DNA of 64,000 nucleotides. Source: [Clostridium] polysaccharolyticum (GTDB taxonomy: Bacteria; Bacillota; Clostridia; Lachnospirales; Lachnospiraceae). Under the pieces are notes generated by a model. That model did no database searches. It had not been told where the DNA came from and worked only from the letters and a program-made list of their open reading frames with translations. The stretch lies in NCBI RefSeq assembly GCF_900111595.1, contig NZ_FOHN01000003.1:124001-188000 (forward strand), written 5' to 3'. Position 1 is the first letter of the stretch; each line of letters begins with the position of its first letter. The position numbers and the translations under genes are program-made. Below are positions 26,421 to 35,399 of this stretch, one piece after another.

Positions 26421-28253
26421 CTATTTACCATTTTTTTTGGAACGATAGCGTTCTGTACTATCTAATATTTTCTTTCGTATTCTTAAGGAACATGGGGTTA
26501 CCTCAAGTAATTCGTCAGTATCAATAAACTCTAGCGCCTGCTCTAAGCTTAATATTTTAGGAGGGGTTAGACGAAGTGATTCATCTGAACCAGAGGCTCT
26601 TGTATTGGTTAACTGTTTACGTTTACATACGTTGACTTCAATGTCTTCTGCTTTCGCATTTTGTCCAATAATCATACCGCCATAGACTTTTTCACCAGGT
26701 CCAATGAATAAGACACCACGTTCTTGTGCATTGTATAGACCGTAAGTGATAGACTCGCCGGATTCAAATGCGATGAGAGAACCCGTCTTTCTGTATTGGA
26801 TATCACCCTTATAAGGTCCATAGCCTTCATAGATTGTGTTGATAATTCCGTTACCTTTGGTATCTGTTAAGAATTCACCACGATAACCAATAAGGCCACG
26901 AGATGGAATAAGGAATTCTAAACGCTGATATCCGCCATTTGCAGCAGACATGTTTTGAAGTTCACCTTTACGCTGGCTTAATTTTTCGATAACAGTACCA
27001 GAGAATTCCTCAGGAACATCAATATATGCTCGTTCCATAGGCTCAAGAAGCTGTCCGTTTTCATCTTTTTTGTAAATTACTTCAGCTTTGGATACAGCAA
27101 ATTCATAGCCTTCACGACGCATATTTTCAATTAATACAGAAAGATGCAATTCACCACGGCCAGACACTTTGTAACTTTCGGTAGATTCTGTTTCTTCTAC
27201 ACGAAGGGAAACATCTGTATTAAGTTCTCTAAAGAGTCTTTCGCGTAAGTGCCTTGAAGTAACAAATTTGCCTTCTTTACCAGCTAATGGACTGCTGTTT
27301 ACGATAAAGTTCATAGAAATAGTTGGTTCTGAAATCTTTTGGAATTCAATTGGGACAGGATTTTCGGGGGAGCAGATCGTGTCACCAATGTGCAAATCGG
27401 CAATGCCAGATATGGCAACGATTGCACCAATAGAAGCAGTTTCTACTTCAACTTTTTTAAGACCATCAAATTCATATAATTTGTTAATCTTAACCTTTTT
27501 AAATTTATCAGGTTCATGATGATTTACGATTACGACGTCCTGGTTAACTTTTAAAGTACCGTTGTCTACTTTGCCGACACCAATACGGCCAACATATTCA
27601 TTGTAGTCAATTGTACTGATAAGAACTTGTGTATTCGCTTCTGGATTTCCAGTTGGGGCTGGAATATAATCAATTATTTTCTCAAATAATGGTTTCATGT
27701 CTACAGGTTCGCCATCTGGTTCTTCCATTGCAAAACCGCTCTTTGCAGAAGCAAAGATAAATGGGCAGTCAAGCTGTTCATCGGTTGCATCAAGTTCGAG
27801 GAAAAGTTCAAGAACTTCATCTATCACATCTGAAGGACGGGCTTCAGGACGATCAATTTTGTTTATACAAACGATAACAGGAAGATTTAATTCTAATGCC
27901 TTCCTTAAAACGAACTTAGTTTGTGGCATTGGCCCTTCAAAGGCATCCACAACAAGTATAACACCATTTACCATTTTTAGAACACGTTCAACTTCACCAC
28001 CGAAATCAGCATGTCCAGGAGTGTCAACAATATTTATCTTAATGTCGTTGTATACTACGGCTGTATTTTTTGAAAGTATTGTGATTCCGCGTTCTCTTTC
28101 GATATCGTTGGAGTCCATAACACGTTCTTGAACTGTTTGATTGGCACGAAAAACACCGCTTTGTTTAAGTAATTCATCAACGAGTGTTGTTTTACCATGA
28201 TCAACATGGGCAATAATAGCTATATTTCTTACATCTTTTCTTGTAGTTATCAT
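26421..28253 (-). CDS. typA: Ribosome-associated GTPase TypA/BipA
   Basis: This is a translational GTPase of 610 residues that assists 50S assembly and stress adaptation. The G1 motif AHVDHGKT is at 15-22. The effector RGITILSKN, G3 DTPGHADFGGEVE and G4 NKIDR motifs follow. Beyond the G domain are domains II, III and V, and the BipA-specific C-terminal domain containing ALEFIDTDELLEVTPCSLRIRKK. All motifs look intact. AAGGAGG lies upstream of the ATG. It is monocistronic between its own promoter and terminator and diverges from the ssb-like gene. Confidence 0.97.
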   Translation of the reverse strand: MITTRKDVRNIAIIAHVDHGKTTLVDELLKQSGVFRANQTVQERVMDSNDIERERGITILSKNTAVVYNDIKINIVDTPGHADFGGEVERVLKMVNGVILVVDAFEGPMPQTKFVLRKALELNLPVIVCINKIDRPEARPSDVIDEVLELFLELDATDEQLDCPFIFASAKSGFAMEEPDGEPVDMKPLFEKIIDYIPAPTGNPEANTQVLISTIDYNEYVGRIGVGKVDNGTLKVNQDVVIVNHHEPDKFKKVKINKLYEFDGLKKVEVETASIGAIVAISGIADLHIGDTICSPENPVPIEFQKISEPTISMNFIVNSSPLAGKEGKFVTSRHLRERLFRELNTDVSLRVEETESTESYKVSGRGELHLSVLIENMRREGYEFAVSKAEVIYKKDENGQLLEPMERAYIDVPEEFSGTVIEKLSQRKGELQNMSAANGGYQRLEFLIPSRGLIGYRGEFLTDTKGNGIINTIYEGYGPYKGDIQYRKTGSLIAFESGESITYGLYNAQERGVLFIGPGEKVYGGMIIGQNAKAEDIEVNVCKRKQLTNTRASGSDESLRLTPPKILSLEQALEFIDTDELLEVTPCSLRIRKKILDSTERYRSKKNGK

Positions 28254-28295
28254 AGCGACCTCCTTGTGTTTACAAGTGTAAGCTTTAACTTAAAC

Positions 28296-28323
28296 ATTGT
28301 AACACATACGAAAAAATTTACAA
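28296..28323 (-). promoter_or_regulatory. Candidate promoter for typA
   Basis: On the minus strand TTGTAA (28323-28318) and TACAAT (28301-28296) are spaced by 16 nt, about 43 nt upstream of the typA start. Confidence 0.55.
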
Positions 28324-28331
28324 GACTTTTG

Positions 28332-28360
28332 TTCTAAAAAGGAAATGGCAAGCATATAAT
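28332..28360 (+). promoter_or_regulatory. Candidate promoter for the ssb-like gene
   Basis: A perfect TATAAT is at 28355-28360. A weak -35 (TTCTAA, 28332-28337) lies 17 nt upstream, leaving a short leader before ATG 28428. Confidence 0.45.
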
Positions 28361-28427
28361 GATAAAGGTAATTATTGGAAATACATTTTAGCATAGCTAA
28401 ACAGAAAAAGAGAGGAGTTATACAATA

Positions 28428-29060
28428 ATGACAGATAAAATATTTGAAAACAATCAGGTGACAATTGCAGGTAAGGTTGTAGGGGATTATAAACACAGCC
28501 ATGATGTTTTTGGTGAGGGATTCTATATCTTAAATGTTAAGGTAAATCGTTTAAGCAATTCAGATGACACAATACCATTAATGATATCGGACAGATTAGT
28601 TGATGTAAATGAAAGTTTAGATGGCAAAAATATCGAAATAACAGGTCAGTTCCGTTCATATAACCGCCATGAAGAGAACAGAAATCGATTAATGTTATCT
28701 GTCTTTGTAAGAGAAATTAATATTTGTGATGATGACTATGTAAGTCAAAAACCGAACTACATCTTTTTAGATGGATTTATCTGCAAACATCCAATTTACA
28801 GAAAGACACCATTGGGAAGAGAAATTGCAGATTTACTGCTTGCAGTAAACAGGCCTTATGGAAAATCAGACTATATCCCATGTATCTGCTGGGGACGTAA
28901 TGCCCGTTATGCAGAAAAATTTGAAGTGGGTGGACATATTCAAATCTGGGGAAGAATCCAGAGCAGGGAATATCAGAAAAAGATTAATGAGGAAGAAGTC
29001 GAGAGACGTGTAGCATATGAGGTATCAGTTAGCAAGCTTGAATATTTAGGAGAAGAGTAA
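28428..29060 (+). CDS. Single-stranded DNA-binding protein with two OB folds
   Basis: This 210-residue protein has two predicted OB folds in tandem. The first spans about 9-98 (VTIAGKVVGDYKHS, then IEITGQFRSY). The second spans about 106-205 and reads like a classic bacterial SSB core: FLDGFICKHPIYRKTPLGRE, IADLLLAVNR, IPCICWGRNARYAEKF, IQIWGRIQSREY. The acidic SSB tail (DDxPF-like) that recruits repair partners is absent. It ends in EYLGEE. It could be a specialised or auxiliary SSB. GAGAGGAG precedes the ATG. It is not next to rpsF or rpsR, the usual neighbours of the main ssb. Confidence 0.85.
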   Translation: MTDKIFENNQVTIAGKVVGDYKHSHDVFGEGFYILNVKVNRLSNSDDTIPLMISDRLVDVNESLDGKNIEITGQFRSYNRHEENRNRLMLSVFVREINICDDDYVSQKPNYIFLDGFICKHPIYRKTPLGREIADLLLAVNRPYGKSDYIPCICWGRNARYAEKFEVGGHIQIWGRIQSREYQKKINEEEVERRVAYEVSVSKLEYLGEE

Positions 29061-29197
29061 GCATTGATACTTCTATATGATGTAATCCTATAAAAATAAT
29101 AGATTTTTTTATTCGTTTGTGATACAATAAGAACTGTTTCAATTATGCAGAGTCGTCATACATAACCTAATAGCAGGTTGTCAGCAGGAGGCTTAAG

Positions 29198-29686
29198 ATG
29201 AATAAGAAAATAGTTCAGGTTTATTGCGGAACTGGAAAAGGAAAAACGACAGCAGCGGTAGGACAGTGTATCCGTGCGGCAAGTATGGGATATGAAGTAA
29301 TCATTATCCAGTTTTTAAAGGGCAAGGATGCAGAAGAGTTTTCTTTTTTAAGTAAGCTCGAACCAGACATAAAGCTGTTTCGGTTTGAAAAGGAAGAAGA
29401 ATTTTATTTAAATTTGACTGAGGAACAGCAAATCGAAGAAAGAGAAAATATAATTAATGGATTTAATTTTGCACGAAAAGTAATTGAGACAGGTGGTTGC
29501 GATGTGCTAGTGTTAGATGAGGTATTAGGTCTTATCGAACTGGGGATTATTACGACAGAGGACTTAATAAAATTAATTCAATTAAGAGACGATTATGTAC
29601 AGCTTGTTATGACTGGCCACAACCTCTCTGATGAATTGGCTGAATATGTGGATGTGATATCTGAAATTCGCCCGATTAAGGAGTAA
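29198..29686 (+). CDS. Corrinoid adenosyltransferase (CobO/BtuR family)
   Basis: This 162-residue P-loop protein adenosylates cob(I)alamin or corrinoid precursors using ATP. The P-loop GTGKGKT is at residues 11-17. The IIQFLKGKD segment, the DVLVLDEVLGLIELG Walker-B-like strand and the VMTGHNLSDELAEYVDVISEI C-terminal block match CobO/BtuR/CobA proteins. AGGAGG precedes the ATG. No cobalamin riboswitch is visible upstream, and the next gene is in the lysine pathway, so this is an isolated cofactor gene that probably serves B12 salvage. Confidence 0.92.
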   Translation: MNKKIVQVYCGTGKGKTTAAVGQCIRAASMGYEVIIIQFLKGKDAEEFSFLSKLEPDIKLFRFEKEEEFYLNLTEEQQIEERENIINGFNFARKVIETGGCDVLVLDEVLGLIELGIITTEDLIKLIQLRDDYVQLVMTGHNLSDELAEYVDVISEIRPIKE

Positions 29687-29692
29687 CATGTA

Positions 29693-29721
29693 TTGACAAA
29701 GTAATACTAGAGTGCTAACAT
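29693..29721 (+). promoter_or_regulatory. Promoter of the lysine-riboswitch transcript
   Basis: A perfect TTGACA (29693-29698) and TAACAT (29716-29721) are spaced by 17 nt. They lie about 27 nt upstream of the riboswitch aptamer. Confidence 0.7.
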
Positions 29722-29747
29722 TAAAAAAATAATAAGAAAATTTTCAA

Positions 29748-29976
29748 GCAAGGTAGAGGCGCATTTTTTATGAGTAAGCTGCTGGACATAGATAGGAGTG
29801 GCAGAAGGCAGCCAAAAGGAAACGATGCCGAAGGTTTTGCTAACCTACAAAGCAGGATCTGGGCACATAATGAATAATTATGTGACTGTCATCTTTTAAG
29901 ATGGAGTGCTACCTAAAGGATTATGCCTGATTTTGCAAAATTTCTTTAGGAGCCGACTGTAATAGTCGGCTTTATT
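29748..29976 (+). promoter_or_regulatory. Lysine riboswitch (L-box) upstream of dapA
   Basis: The leader has the conserved L-box blocks in order: AGGTAGAGGCGC at 29751-29762, GCCGAAGG near 29827-29834, GTGACTGTCAT near 29882-29892, and GGAGTGCTACCT at 29903-29914. AGGTAG pairs with CTACCT to form the P1 stem. Downstream, CCTAAAG (29912-29918) can pair with CTTTAGG (29944-29950), competing with P1, and a terminator hairpin follows. By family knowledge, lysine binding would stabilise P1 and favour termination, shutting off dapA-dapB when lysine is plentiful. No gene lies in 29687-30081. Confidence 0.93.
29951..29976 (+). terminator. Riboswitch-controlled terminator
   Basis: The hairpin AGCCGACT (29951-29958) and AGTCGGCT (29964-29971) is perfect over 8 bp with a 5-nt loop. 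It is followed by a short T-rich tail. It forms the expression platform of the lysine riboswitch. Confidence 0.85.
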
Positions 29977-30081
29977 AATGTCAATAGGCAGGATAGGATC
30001 ATAAATTATACTATATAAGAGAGAACTGCAAGTATGGCAAAAGGGGTAATACTGCATCGGAAAATAATAGGAGGATTAATT

Positions 30082-30966
30082 ATGGCAATATTCACAGGTT
30101 CAGGTGTTGCAATTGTTACACCAATGAAAGAAAATGGCGAAATTAATTATGAAAAATTAGAAGAATTAATTGAGTTTCAGATAAAGAATGGTACAGATTC
30201 TATTATCATTTGTGGAACAACTGGTGAATCTTCCACTATGACGGAAGAAGAACATTCCAAAACAATTAAAGCATGTATTGATGTTGTAAATAAGAGAATT
30301 CCAGTTATTGCAGGAACTGGTTCTAACTGTACACGAACAGCAGTTCAATTATCCAGACAGGCTCAAAAAGATGGAGCAGATGGAGTCTTAATTGTGACAC
30401 CATATTACAATAAGGCAACTCAGGCGGGTTTAAAGGCTCATTATACAGAAATTGCTTCCAATATCAGCATTCCCGTTATTATGTACAATGTGCCTAGCCG
30501 TACAGGATGTAAGATGGAAGCTGCTACAGTAAAAGAATTATTTGAAAAAAATGAAAATATTACTTCTATTAAAGAAGCAACAGGAGATATCTCTTTTGTA
30601 GCAGATGTTATGAATTATACAGATGGAAAAATTGATTTATACTCAGGAAATGATGATCAGATTGTTCCTGTTCTTTCATTAGGTGGAAAAGGTGTTATTT
30701 CCGTACTTGCTAATGTAGTGCCAAAAGAAACACATGATATGGCTGCATCTTATTTAGCAGGAAATGTGCAGGAAAGTTTAGCTTTACAGATGAAATATTT
30801 ATCCTTAGTACGTAGCTTATTTAGTGAAGTAAATCCAATTCCAGTCAAAAAGGCACTGAATTTAATGGGCATGAATGTTGGTGGCCTTCGTCTTCCTCTA
30901 ACGGAAATGTCTGCTGAAAAAGCAGCTGTTTTAGAGCAGGAAATGAAAAAGGCTGGCATTCTGTAG
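30082..30966 (+). CDS. dapA: 4-hydroxy-tetrahydrodipicolinate synthase
   Basis: This is the first lysine-specific enzyme and condenses pyruvate with aspartate semialdehyde. The class I aldolase fold is clear. GTTGES is at 45-50, Tyr135 lies in MYNVPSRTG, and the Schiff-base Lys164 lies in SIKEATGD. The length of 295 residues is standard. I start at ATG 30082 with AGGAGG 7 nt upstream. The in-frame ATG at 30034 would add 16 residues foreign to the family. The gene is controlled by the lysine riboswitch and followed by dapB after 56 nt. Confidence 0.97.
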   Translation: MAIFTGSGVAIVTPMKENGEINYEKLEELIEFQIKNGTDSIIICGTTGESSTMTEEEHSKTIKACIDVVNKRIPVIAGTGSNCTRTAVQLSRQAQKDGADGVLIVTPYYNKATQAGLKAHYTEIASNISIPVIMYNVPSRTGCKMEAATVKELFEKNENITSIKEATGDISFVADVMNYTDGKIDLYSGNDDQIVPVLSLGGKGVISVLANVVPKETHDMAASYLAGNVQESLALQMKYLSLVRSLFSEVNPIPVKKALNLMGMNVGGLRLPLTEMSAEKAAVLEQEMKKAGIL

Positions 30967-31022
30967 TTAAGAATCATTTTTAAGATACAGAGAAAAAAGG
31001 ATAGAAAGGTAAGGTTTTTATT

Positions 31023-31775
31023 ATGACTAGAATAATAATGCACGGATGTAACGGTGCAATGGGTCAGGTCATTTCTGATATTGTCCGAAAAGATGAAAAT
31101 GCAGAAATTGTAGCAGGTATTGATATTGTAGATAACAGGGAAAATGGATATCCGGTTTTTACAGATATTGATTCCTGTGATGTAGAAGCAGATGTCATTA
31201 TTGATTTCTGTTCTCCAAAAGCAATTGATAAACTGCTTGCTTATTGTAAAAAAACTGGTACACCTGTTGTTGTATGTACGACAGGATTATCAGAAAAACA
31301 GATTGAGGCCGTAAAGGAAACAGGAAAAGAAGTAGCAGTATTTAAATCAGCCAATATGTCATTAGGGATTACTATCTTAAGCAAGTTATTAAAAGAAGCG
31401 GCACAGGTATTGGCAGACGATTTTGACATAGAAATCGTAGAAAGACATCATAATCAGAAATTAGATGCTCCTTCTGGAACTGCTTTAATGTTAGCAGATT
31501 CTATCAATGAAGCACTTAATAATGAATATGAATATGTTTATGATCGTTCTAAGGTTCGTGAGAAGCGAAAGAAAAAGGATATTGGTCTTTCAGCAGTTCG
31601 AGGTGGAACGATTGTTGGTGAACACGAAGTAATCTTTGCTGGTACAGATGAAGTTGTTGAGTTTAAACATACTGCATATTCAAAAGCTATTTTTGCAAAA
31701 GGAGCTGTGGCTGCGGCTAAGTTCCTAAAAGGAAAAGGTGCAGGAATGTATGATATGACAGATGTAGTAGAATAA
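31023..31775 (+). CDS. dapB: 4-hydroxy-tetrahydrodipicolinate reductase
   Basis: This enzyme reduces the DapA product to tetrahydrodipicolinate with NAD(P)H. The nucleotide motif HGCNGAMGQ is at residues 7-15. The catalytic ERHHNQKLDAPSGTALM block holds the conserved His-His and Lys. The C-terminal FKHTAYSKAIFAKGAVAAAKFL helix is typical. The length of 250 residues is normal. It is co-transcribed with dapA under the lysine riboswitch and ended by a hairpin 21 nt downstream. Other lysine genes are not in the window. Confidence 0.97.
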   Translation: MTRIIMHGCNGAMGQVISDIVRKDENAEIVAGIDIVDNRENGYPVFTDIDSCDVEADVIIDFCSPKAIDKLLAYCKKTGTPVVVCTTGLSEKQIEAVKETGKEVAVFKSANMSLGITILSKLLKEAAQVLADDFDIEIVERHHNQKLDAPSGTALMLADSINEALNNEYEYVYDRSKVREKRKKKDIGLSAVRGGTIVGEHEVIFAGTDEVVEFKHTAYSKAIFAKGAVAAAKFLKGKGAGMYDMTDVVE

Positions 31776-31795
31776 AGAATACAATTAGTAAATGG

Positions 31796-31836
31796 CACCG
31801 GATTGTTGAAAAAACAGTTCGGTGTTTTCATTTTAG
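31796..31836 (+). terminator. Intrinsic terminator after dapB
   Basis: A 12-nt stem with wobble pairs (CACCG at 31796 with CGGTG at about 31820-31824) is followed by TTTTCATTTT. Confidence 0.75.
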
Positions 31837-31868
31837 GTTAAAATATCGCATATTATACGTTTTTGTAT

Positions 31869-31897
31869 TTGTATGTAGACCTTGCGTAAGGTATAAT
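31869..31897 (+). promoter_or_regulatory. Candidate promoter for the ABC operon
   Basis: TTGTAT (31869-31874) and a perfect TATAAT (31892-31897) have a 17-nt spacer. A second possible -10, TACAAT, is at 31986-31991. The remaining 31898-32070 is an A/T-rich leader with no gene. Confidence 0.4.
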
Positions 31898-32082
31898 GAT
31901 TTAGATGTGTGATTTCTATAAAAAGAGAACAAAACAGAAGATAAAAATGTGTAGTTTTGTTCACAAAGTTTTTACATATAGAAGGTACAATGTACTTAGT
32001 TCATATAACGTGCTGAATACGATAGTCAATACATGCGGATTAACTGGCTAGTTATTTGACCAAGTAGATAGGAGGAGTCGTT

Positions 32083-33159
32083 TTGATTGAAGTAAAGAAT
32101 TTAGTAAAAAAGTACAATGACCACGTAGCAGTAGACAACTTAAGTTTTACTTTGGAAAAAGGTCATGTACTAGGGTTTCTTGGGCCAAATGGTGCTGGAA
32201 AATCAACAACAATGAACATAATTACGGGGTATTTACAGGCTACATCAGGTAGTGTAAAAGTAAATGGACATGATATGGAAGAAGAACCGGATTTAGCGAA
32301 GGAATCCATCGGTTATTTGCCGGAAATCCCGCCACTATATCCTGATATGAAAGTAAAAGAGTATTTGACATTTGTTGCAGAATTAAAAAAAGTAAAAAAA
32401 TCTGAACGAAAACAAATGATTCAGGAAATTATTCAGATGATTGGTTTACAAGATGTTGAGAATCGTTTAATACAGCATCTATCCAAGGGATATAAGCAGA
32501 GAGTTGGCTTAGCAGGAGCGATTATGGGGTATCCTGAGCTGATTATACTAGACGAGCCAACAGTAGGTTTAGATCCAAAACAGGTAATCGAAATCCGAGA
32601 ATTAATTCGTAAATTAAGTGAAAAGCATACAATTATTTTAAGTTCTCATATTCTTTCTGAAGTCAGCGCTGTATGCGATGAGGTCATGATTATTAACAAA
32701 GGGAAACTGGTTGTATGTGATAATACAGAAAACCTGTCTCAGCAGGCTGGCAAGATGTCTCTTGTTATTAAGGCAAAAGGTTCAGAAGAACAGATTACAT
32801 CTATCCTAAAGGGAGTGAAAGGCATAGAAGACATTACAATTAATAAAGAGGCATCCACAGAAGAAGGAGTAAAACAGGTTACGGTAACATATAAGGAAAA
32901 TGAAGAAATTCGTGATGAGATTTCCTTTGCGTTTGCAGGTGCAAGATGTCCTATCTATGAGATGAAATCTTCTACAATGAGCCTGGAAGATATTTTCTTA
33001 CAAGTAACAGGAAGTACGCCAGTAACAGATGTAGAGCCAGAACCTGTGCAGGAAGTGGAAAAGCCTGAGAAGATATACGAAAGTGTAGAAGAAGCAACGG
33101 GCCATTCTACGGAAACTCTGCTAAATGAAGATGCCAGAAACGACAAGGAGGGAGAATAA
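32083..33159 (+). CDS. ABC transporter ATP-binding protein (GldA-like)
   Basis: This is a cytoplasmic ATPase subunit of 358 residues. Walker A is GPNGAGKST, the Q-loop region is IGYLPEIPPLYPDM, the signature is LSKGYKQRVGLA, Walker B is IILDEPTVGLDP, and the H-loop is LSSHILSEV, all intact. A C-terminal extension beyond residue 230 carries a regulatory fold and a Glu/Pro-rich tail. It starts at TTG 32083, with GGAGGAG 6-7 nt upstream. The stop overlaps the start of the permease gene by one base. The subunit order and type match the GldA-GldF-GldG exporter family. Confidence 0.9.
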   Translation: MIEVKNLVKKYNDHVAVDNLSFTLEKGHVLGFLGPNGAGKSTTMNIITGYLQATSGSVKVNGHDMEEEPDLAKESIGYLPEIPPLYPDMKVKEYLTFVAELKKVKKSERKQMIQEIIQMIGLQDVENRLIQHLSKGYKQRVGLAGAIMGYPELIILDEPTVGLDPKQVIEIRELIRKLSEKHTIILSSHILSEVSAVCDEVMIINKGKLVVCDNTENLSQQAGKMSLVIKAKGSEEQITSILKGVKGIEDITINKEASTEEGVKQVTVTYKENEEIRDEISFAFAGARCPIYEMKSSTMSLEDIFLQVTGSTPVTDVEPEPVQEVEKPEKIYESVEEATGHSTETLLNEDARNDKEGE

Positions 33160-35399
33160 TGTTAGCGATTTATAAGAAAGAGTTAAAATCCTACTTTCAT
33201 TCTATGATAGGTTACGTGTTCATGGCGTTTTTCTTAGTAGTTATCGGCATTTACATGTATGTTGTCAATTTAGTACAGCAAGTAGCCAATTTTGAATATG
33301 CATTAAATTATGTACAATTTATTTTTATTATTTTGGTACCAATTTTAACCATGAGAGTTATTTCGGAAGAAAAAAAGCAAAAGACAGATCAGCTTTTATT
33401 TACGTCTTCTGTCTCTATGGCAAAAATCGTAATTGCTAAATTTTTAGCGGTGATTTCTTTATTTATAATTACAATGCTTATTGTTTGTGTTTATCCAATT
33501 GTCTTAAATTTCTATGGAGATGTGCCATTTAGCACAAGTTATTCTTCCATTTTGGGATTTACTTTAATTGGATATGCTTTAATTGCAGTTGGATTATTTA
33601 TCTCTTCCTTAACGGAATCACAGATTATTGCAGCGGTAATCAGTTTTATTGTATTATTAGTAAGCTATCTGGCAGAACAGCTTGCTAGTGTGCTGCCAAC
33701 TGAGAAACGTCCAACAATGTTAATTACATTGCTAGTGTTTGCAGCATTCAGTTTTATTATTTACTTATCCATGCGCAATCTGATTGCAGCACTTGGCATA
33801 TGGGCAGCAGGAACAGCAGGACTTGTGCTTCTGTATTTCTTCCATGCAAGCTTTTATGATAACTTACTTGCAAAAATGGTAAATGCAATCGCTATTATGA
33901 AACCGTTCGATGATTTCGCTTATGGAACTATTTATTTATCAGACATTATTTATTATTTAAGTATTATTGCGTTATTTATTATTTTAACAACTCTTTTCAT
34001 TAAAGACAGTTTAGCGGATAAGGTAAGAAAAGGAGGTACTTACCGTACCACTTTGATGGTTATTGTTTCTGTTATCTGTGTGGCTGTAAATTTATTTGCC
34101 GGCCAGTTAGATGTTTATGCAGATGTAAGTTCACAGAAGATGTATTCAATTACTCAGGAAACCATTGATTATGTAAAAGGCGTTGACAGCACAATTAAAA
34201 TGTATTACGTGGTAAGAGAGGGTTCAGAAGATCCTACCGTTGAGAAGATCGTAAATAAATATGATAACTTAAGCAGTAAAGTAAAAGTGGAAAAGAAAGA
34301 TCCTGTCTTATATCCTAATTTTACGAAGAAATATACCAATGATGAGGTTATCCCTAACAGTGTCATTGTTGTAAATGAGGACAATGAAAAGTTCAAGGTG
34401 GTAAGCTATACAGATATGTTTGAGTATGACCAGAATACGGTATATGCGATAGATGTGGAAGGACAGCTTACAGCAGCGATTGATTTTGTTACCAATGAGA
34501 ATTTGCCAAAATTGTATTATACAACAGGTCATGGCGAAGTGGAATTTGGAGATACTTTAACAACGGTTATCAAAAAGAAGAACGTGAGCTATAATAGTTT
34601 AGCTACGTTGACAGTTGATAAAATTCCTGAAGATTGCGACATTCTTGTAATTAATGGTGCGACATCTGATTTCTCAGAAAAAGAAACTGCAATGGTCCGT
34701 CTCTATCTTGCAAATGGTGGAGATGCAATCGTTACTTTACAGTCTACCAATAATGAAATGTCTAACTTAAAAGGACTTTTAGAGTACTATGGAATACGTC
34801 AGAAAGAAGGAATGGTATTAGAACAGTATGGGAATTATATGAGTGGTTATCCAACCAATATTATTCCTGCCTTGGGAACTCATGAAATTGTAAGTTCCGT
34901 AAATGCATCAGGACGTTATGTAGTTATGCCAAACTGTATTGGCTTAGCAGCATCTGATACCATACGTGAAAGCGTAACGGCAACAGAACTTATGAAGACA
35001 TCTGATGAGGCATATTCTAAGGTGAATATGGATTCTAAGACCTATGAAAAAGAAGAGGAAGACATCATTGGACCATTTGATTTGGGAATTTTAGCAGAAG
35101 AAAAAGCAGAAAAAACGGAAGATACTACTAAGTTAGTTGTATTTAGCTCAGTTTACTTGTTTAATGAAGAAATCTGTTCAACTGGACAATTTGCTAATGC
35201 TGATGTTTTAAGAGATACATTAGGCTATATGGTGCCAACGAATAAAAATATTGATATCAGTTCCATCAGCCTTACTACAAGTTACTTAACAATGTCTGGA
35301 ACTACACAGCTTGTATTAGGTGTTGTATTTGTCATTGTCTTGCCACTGGTTATCTTGTTAACTGGTTTAGTTATCTGGCTGAGAAGGAGGAAGGCTTAA
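33159..35399 (+). CDS. ABC permease fused to GldG-type extracellular domain
   Basis: This 746-residue membrane protein fuses an ABC-2 permease (residues about 1-250, six hydrophobic segments) to a GldG-like part. Another membrane segment at about 290-310 leads into the large extracytoplasmic domain. That domain has the LDVYADVSSQKMYSITQET opening, the KLYYTTGHGEVEF block and the CDILVINGATSDFSEKE strand. A final transmembrane segment lies just before the C-terminal Arg/Lys tail. In other bacteria GldF and GldG are separate, or fused as here. The substrate is not known. Confidence 0.88.
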   Translation: MLAIYKKELKSYFHSMIGYVFMAFFLVVIGIYMYVVNLVQQVANFEYALNYVQFIFIILVPILTMRVISEEKKQKTDQLLFTSSVSMAKIVIAKFLAVISLFIITMLIVCVYPIVLNFYGDVPFSTSYSSILGFTLIGYALIAVGLFISSLTESQIIAAVISFIVLLVSYLAEQLASVLPTEKRPTMLITLLVFAAFSFIIYLSMRNLIAALGIWAAGTAGLVLLYFFHASFYDNLLAKMVNAIAIMKPFDDFAYGTIYLSDIIYYLSIIALFIILTTLFIKDSLADKVRKGGTYRTTLMVIVSVICVAVNLFAGQLDVYADVSSQKMYSITQETIDYVKGVDSTIKMYYVVREGSEDPTVEKIVNKYDNLSSKVKVEKKDPVLYPNFTKKYTNDEVIPNSVIVVNEDNEKFKVVSYTDMFEYDQNTVYAIDVEGQLTAAIDFVTNENLPKLYYTTGHGEVEFGDTLTTVIKKKNVSYNSLATLTVDKIPEDCDILVINGATSDFSEKETAMVRLYLANGGDAIVTLQSTNNEMSNLKGLLEYYGIRQKEGMVLEQYGNYMSGYPTNIIPALGTHEIVSSVNASGRYVVMPNCIGLAASDTIRESVTATELMKTSDEAYSKVNMDSKTYEKEEEDIIGPFDLGILAEEKAEKTEDTTKLVVFSSVYLFNEEICSTGQFANADVLRDTLGYMVPTNKNIDISSISLTTSYLTMSGTTQLVLGVVFVIVLPLVILLTGLVIWLRRRKA

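Noticed and set aside
27697-28131. Plus-strand open frame of 144 codons opposite typA
   Set aside because: The composition is a mirror of the typA codons, no ribosome binding site is seen, and typA is clearly real.
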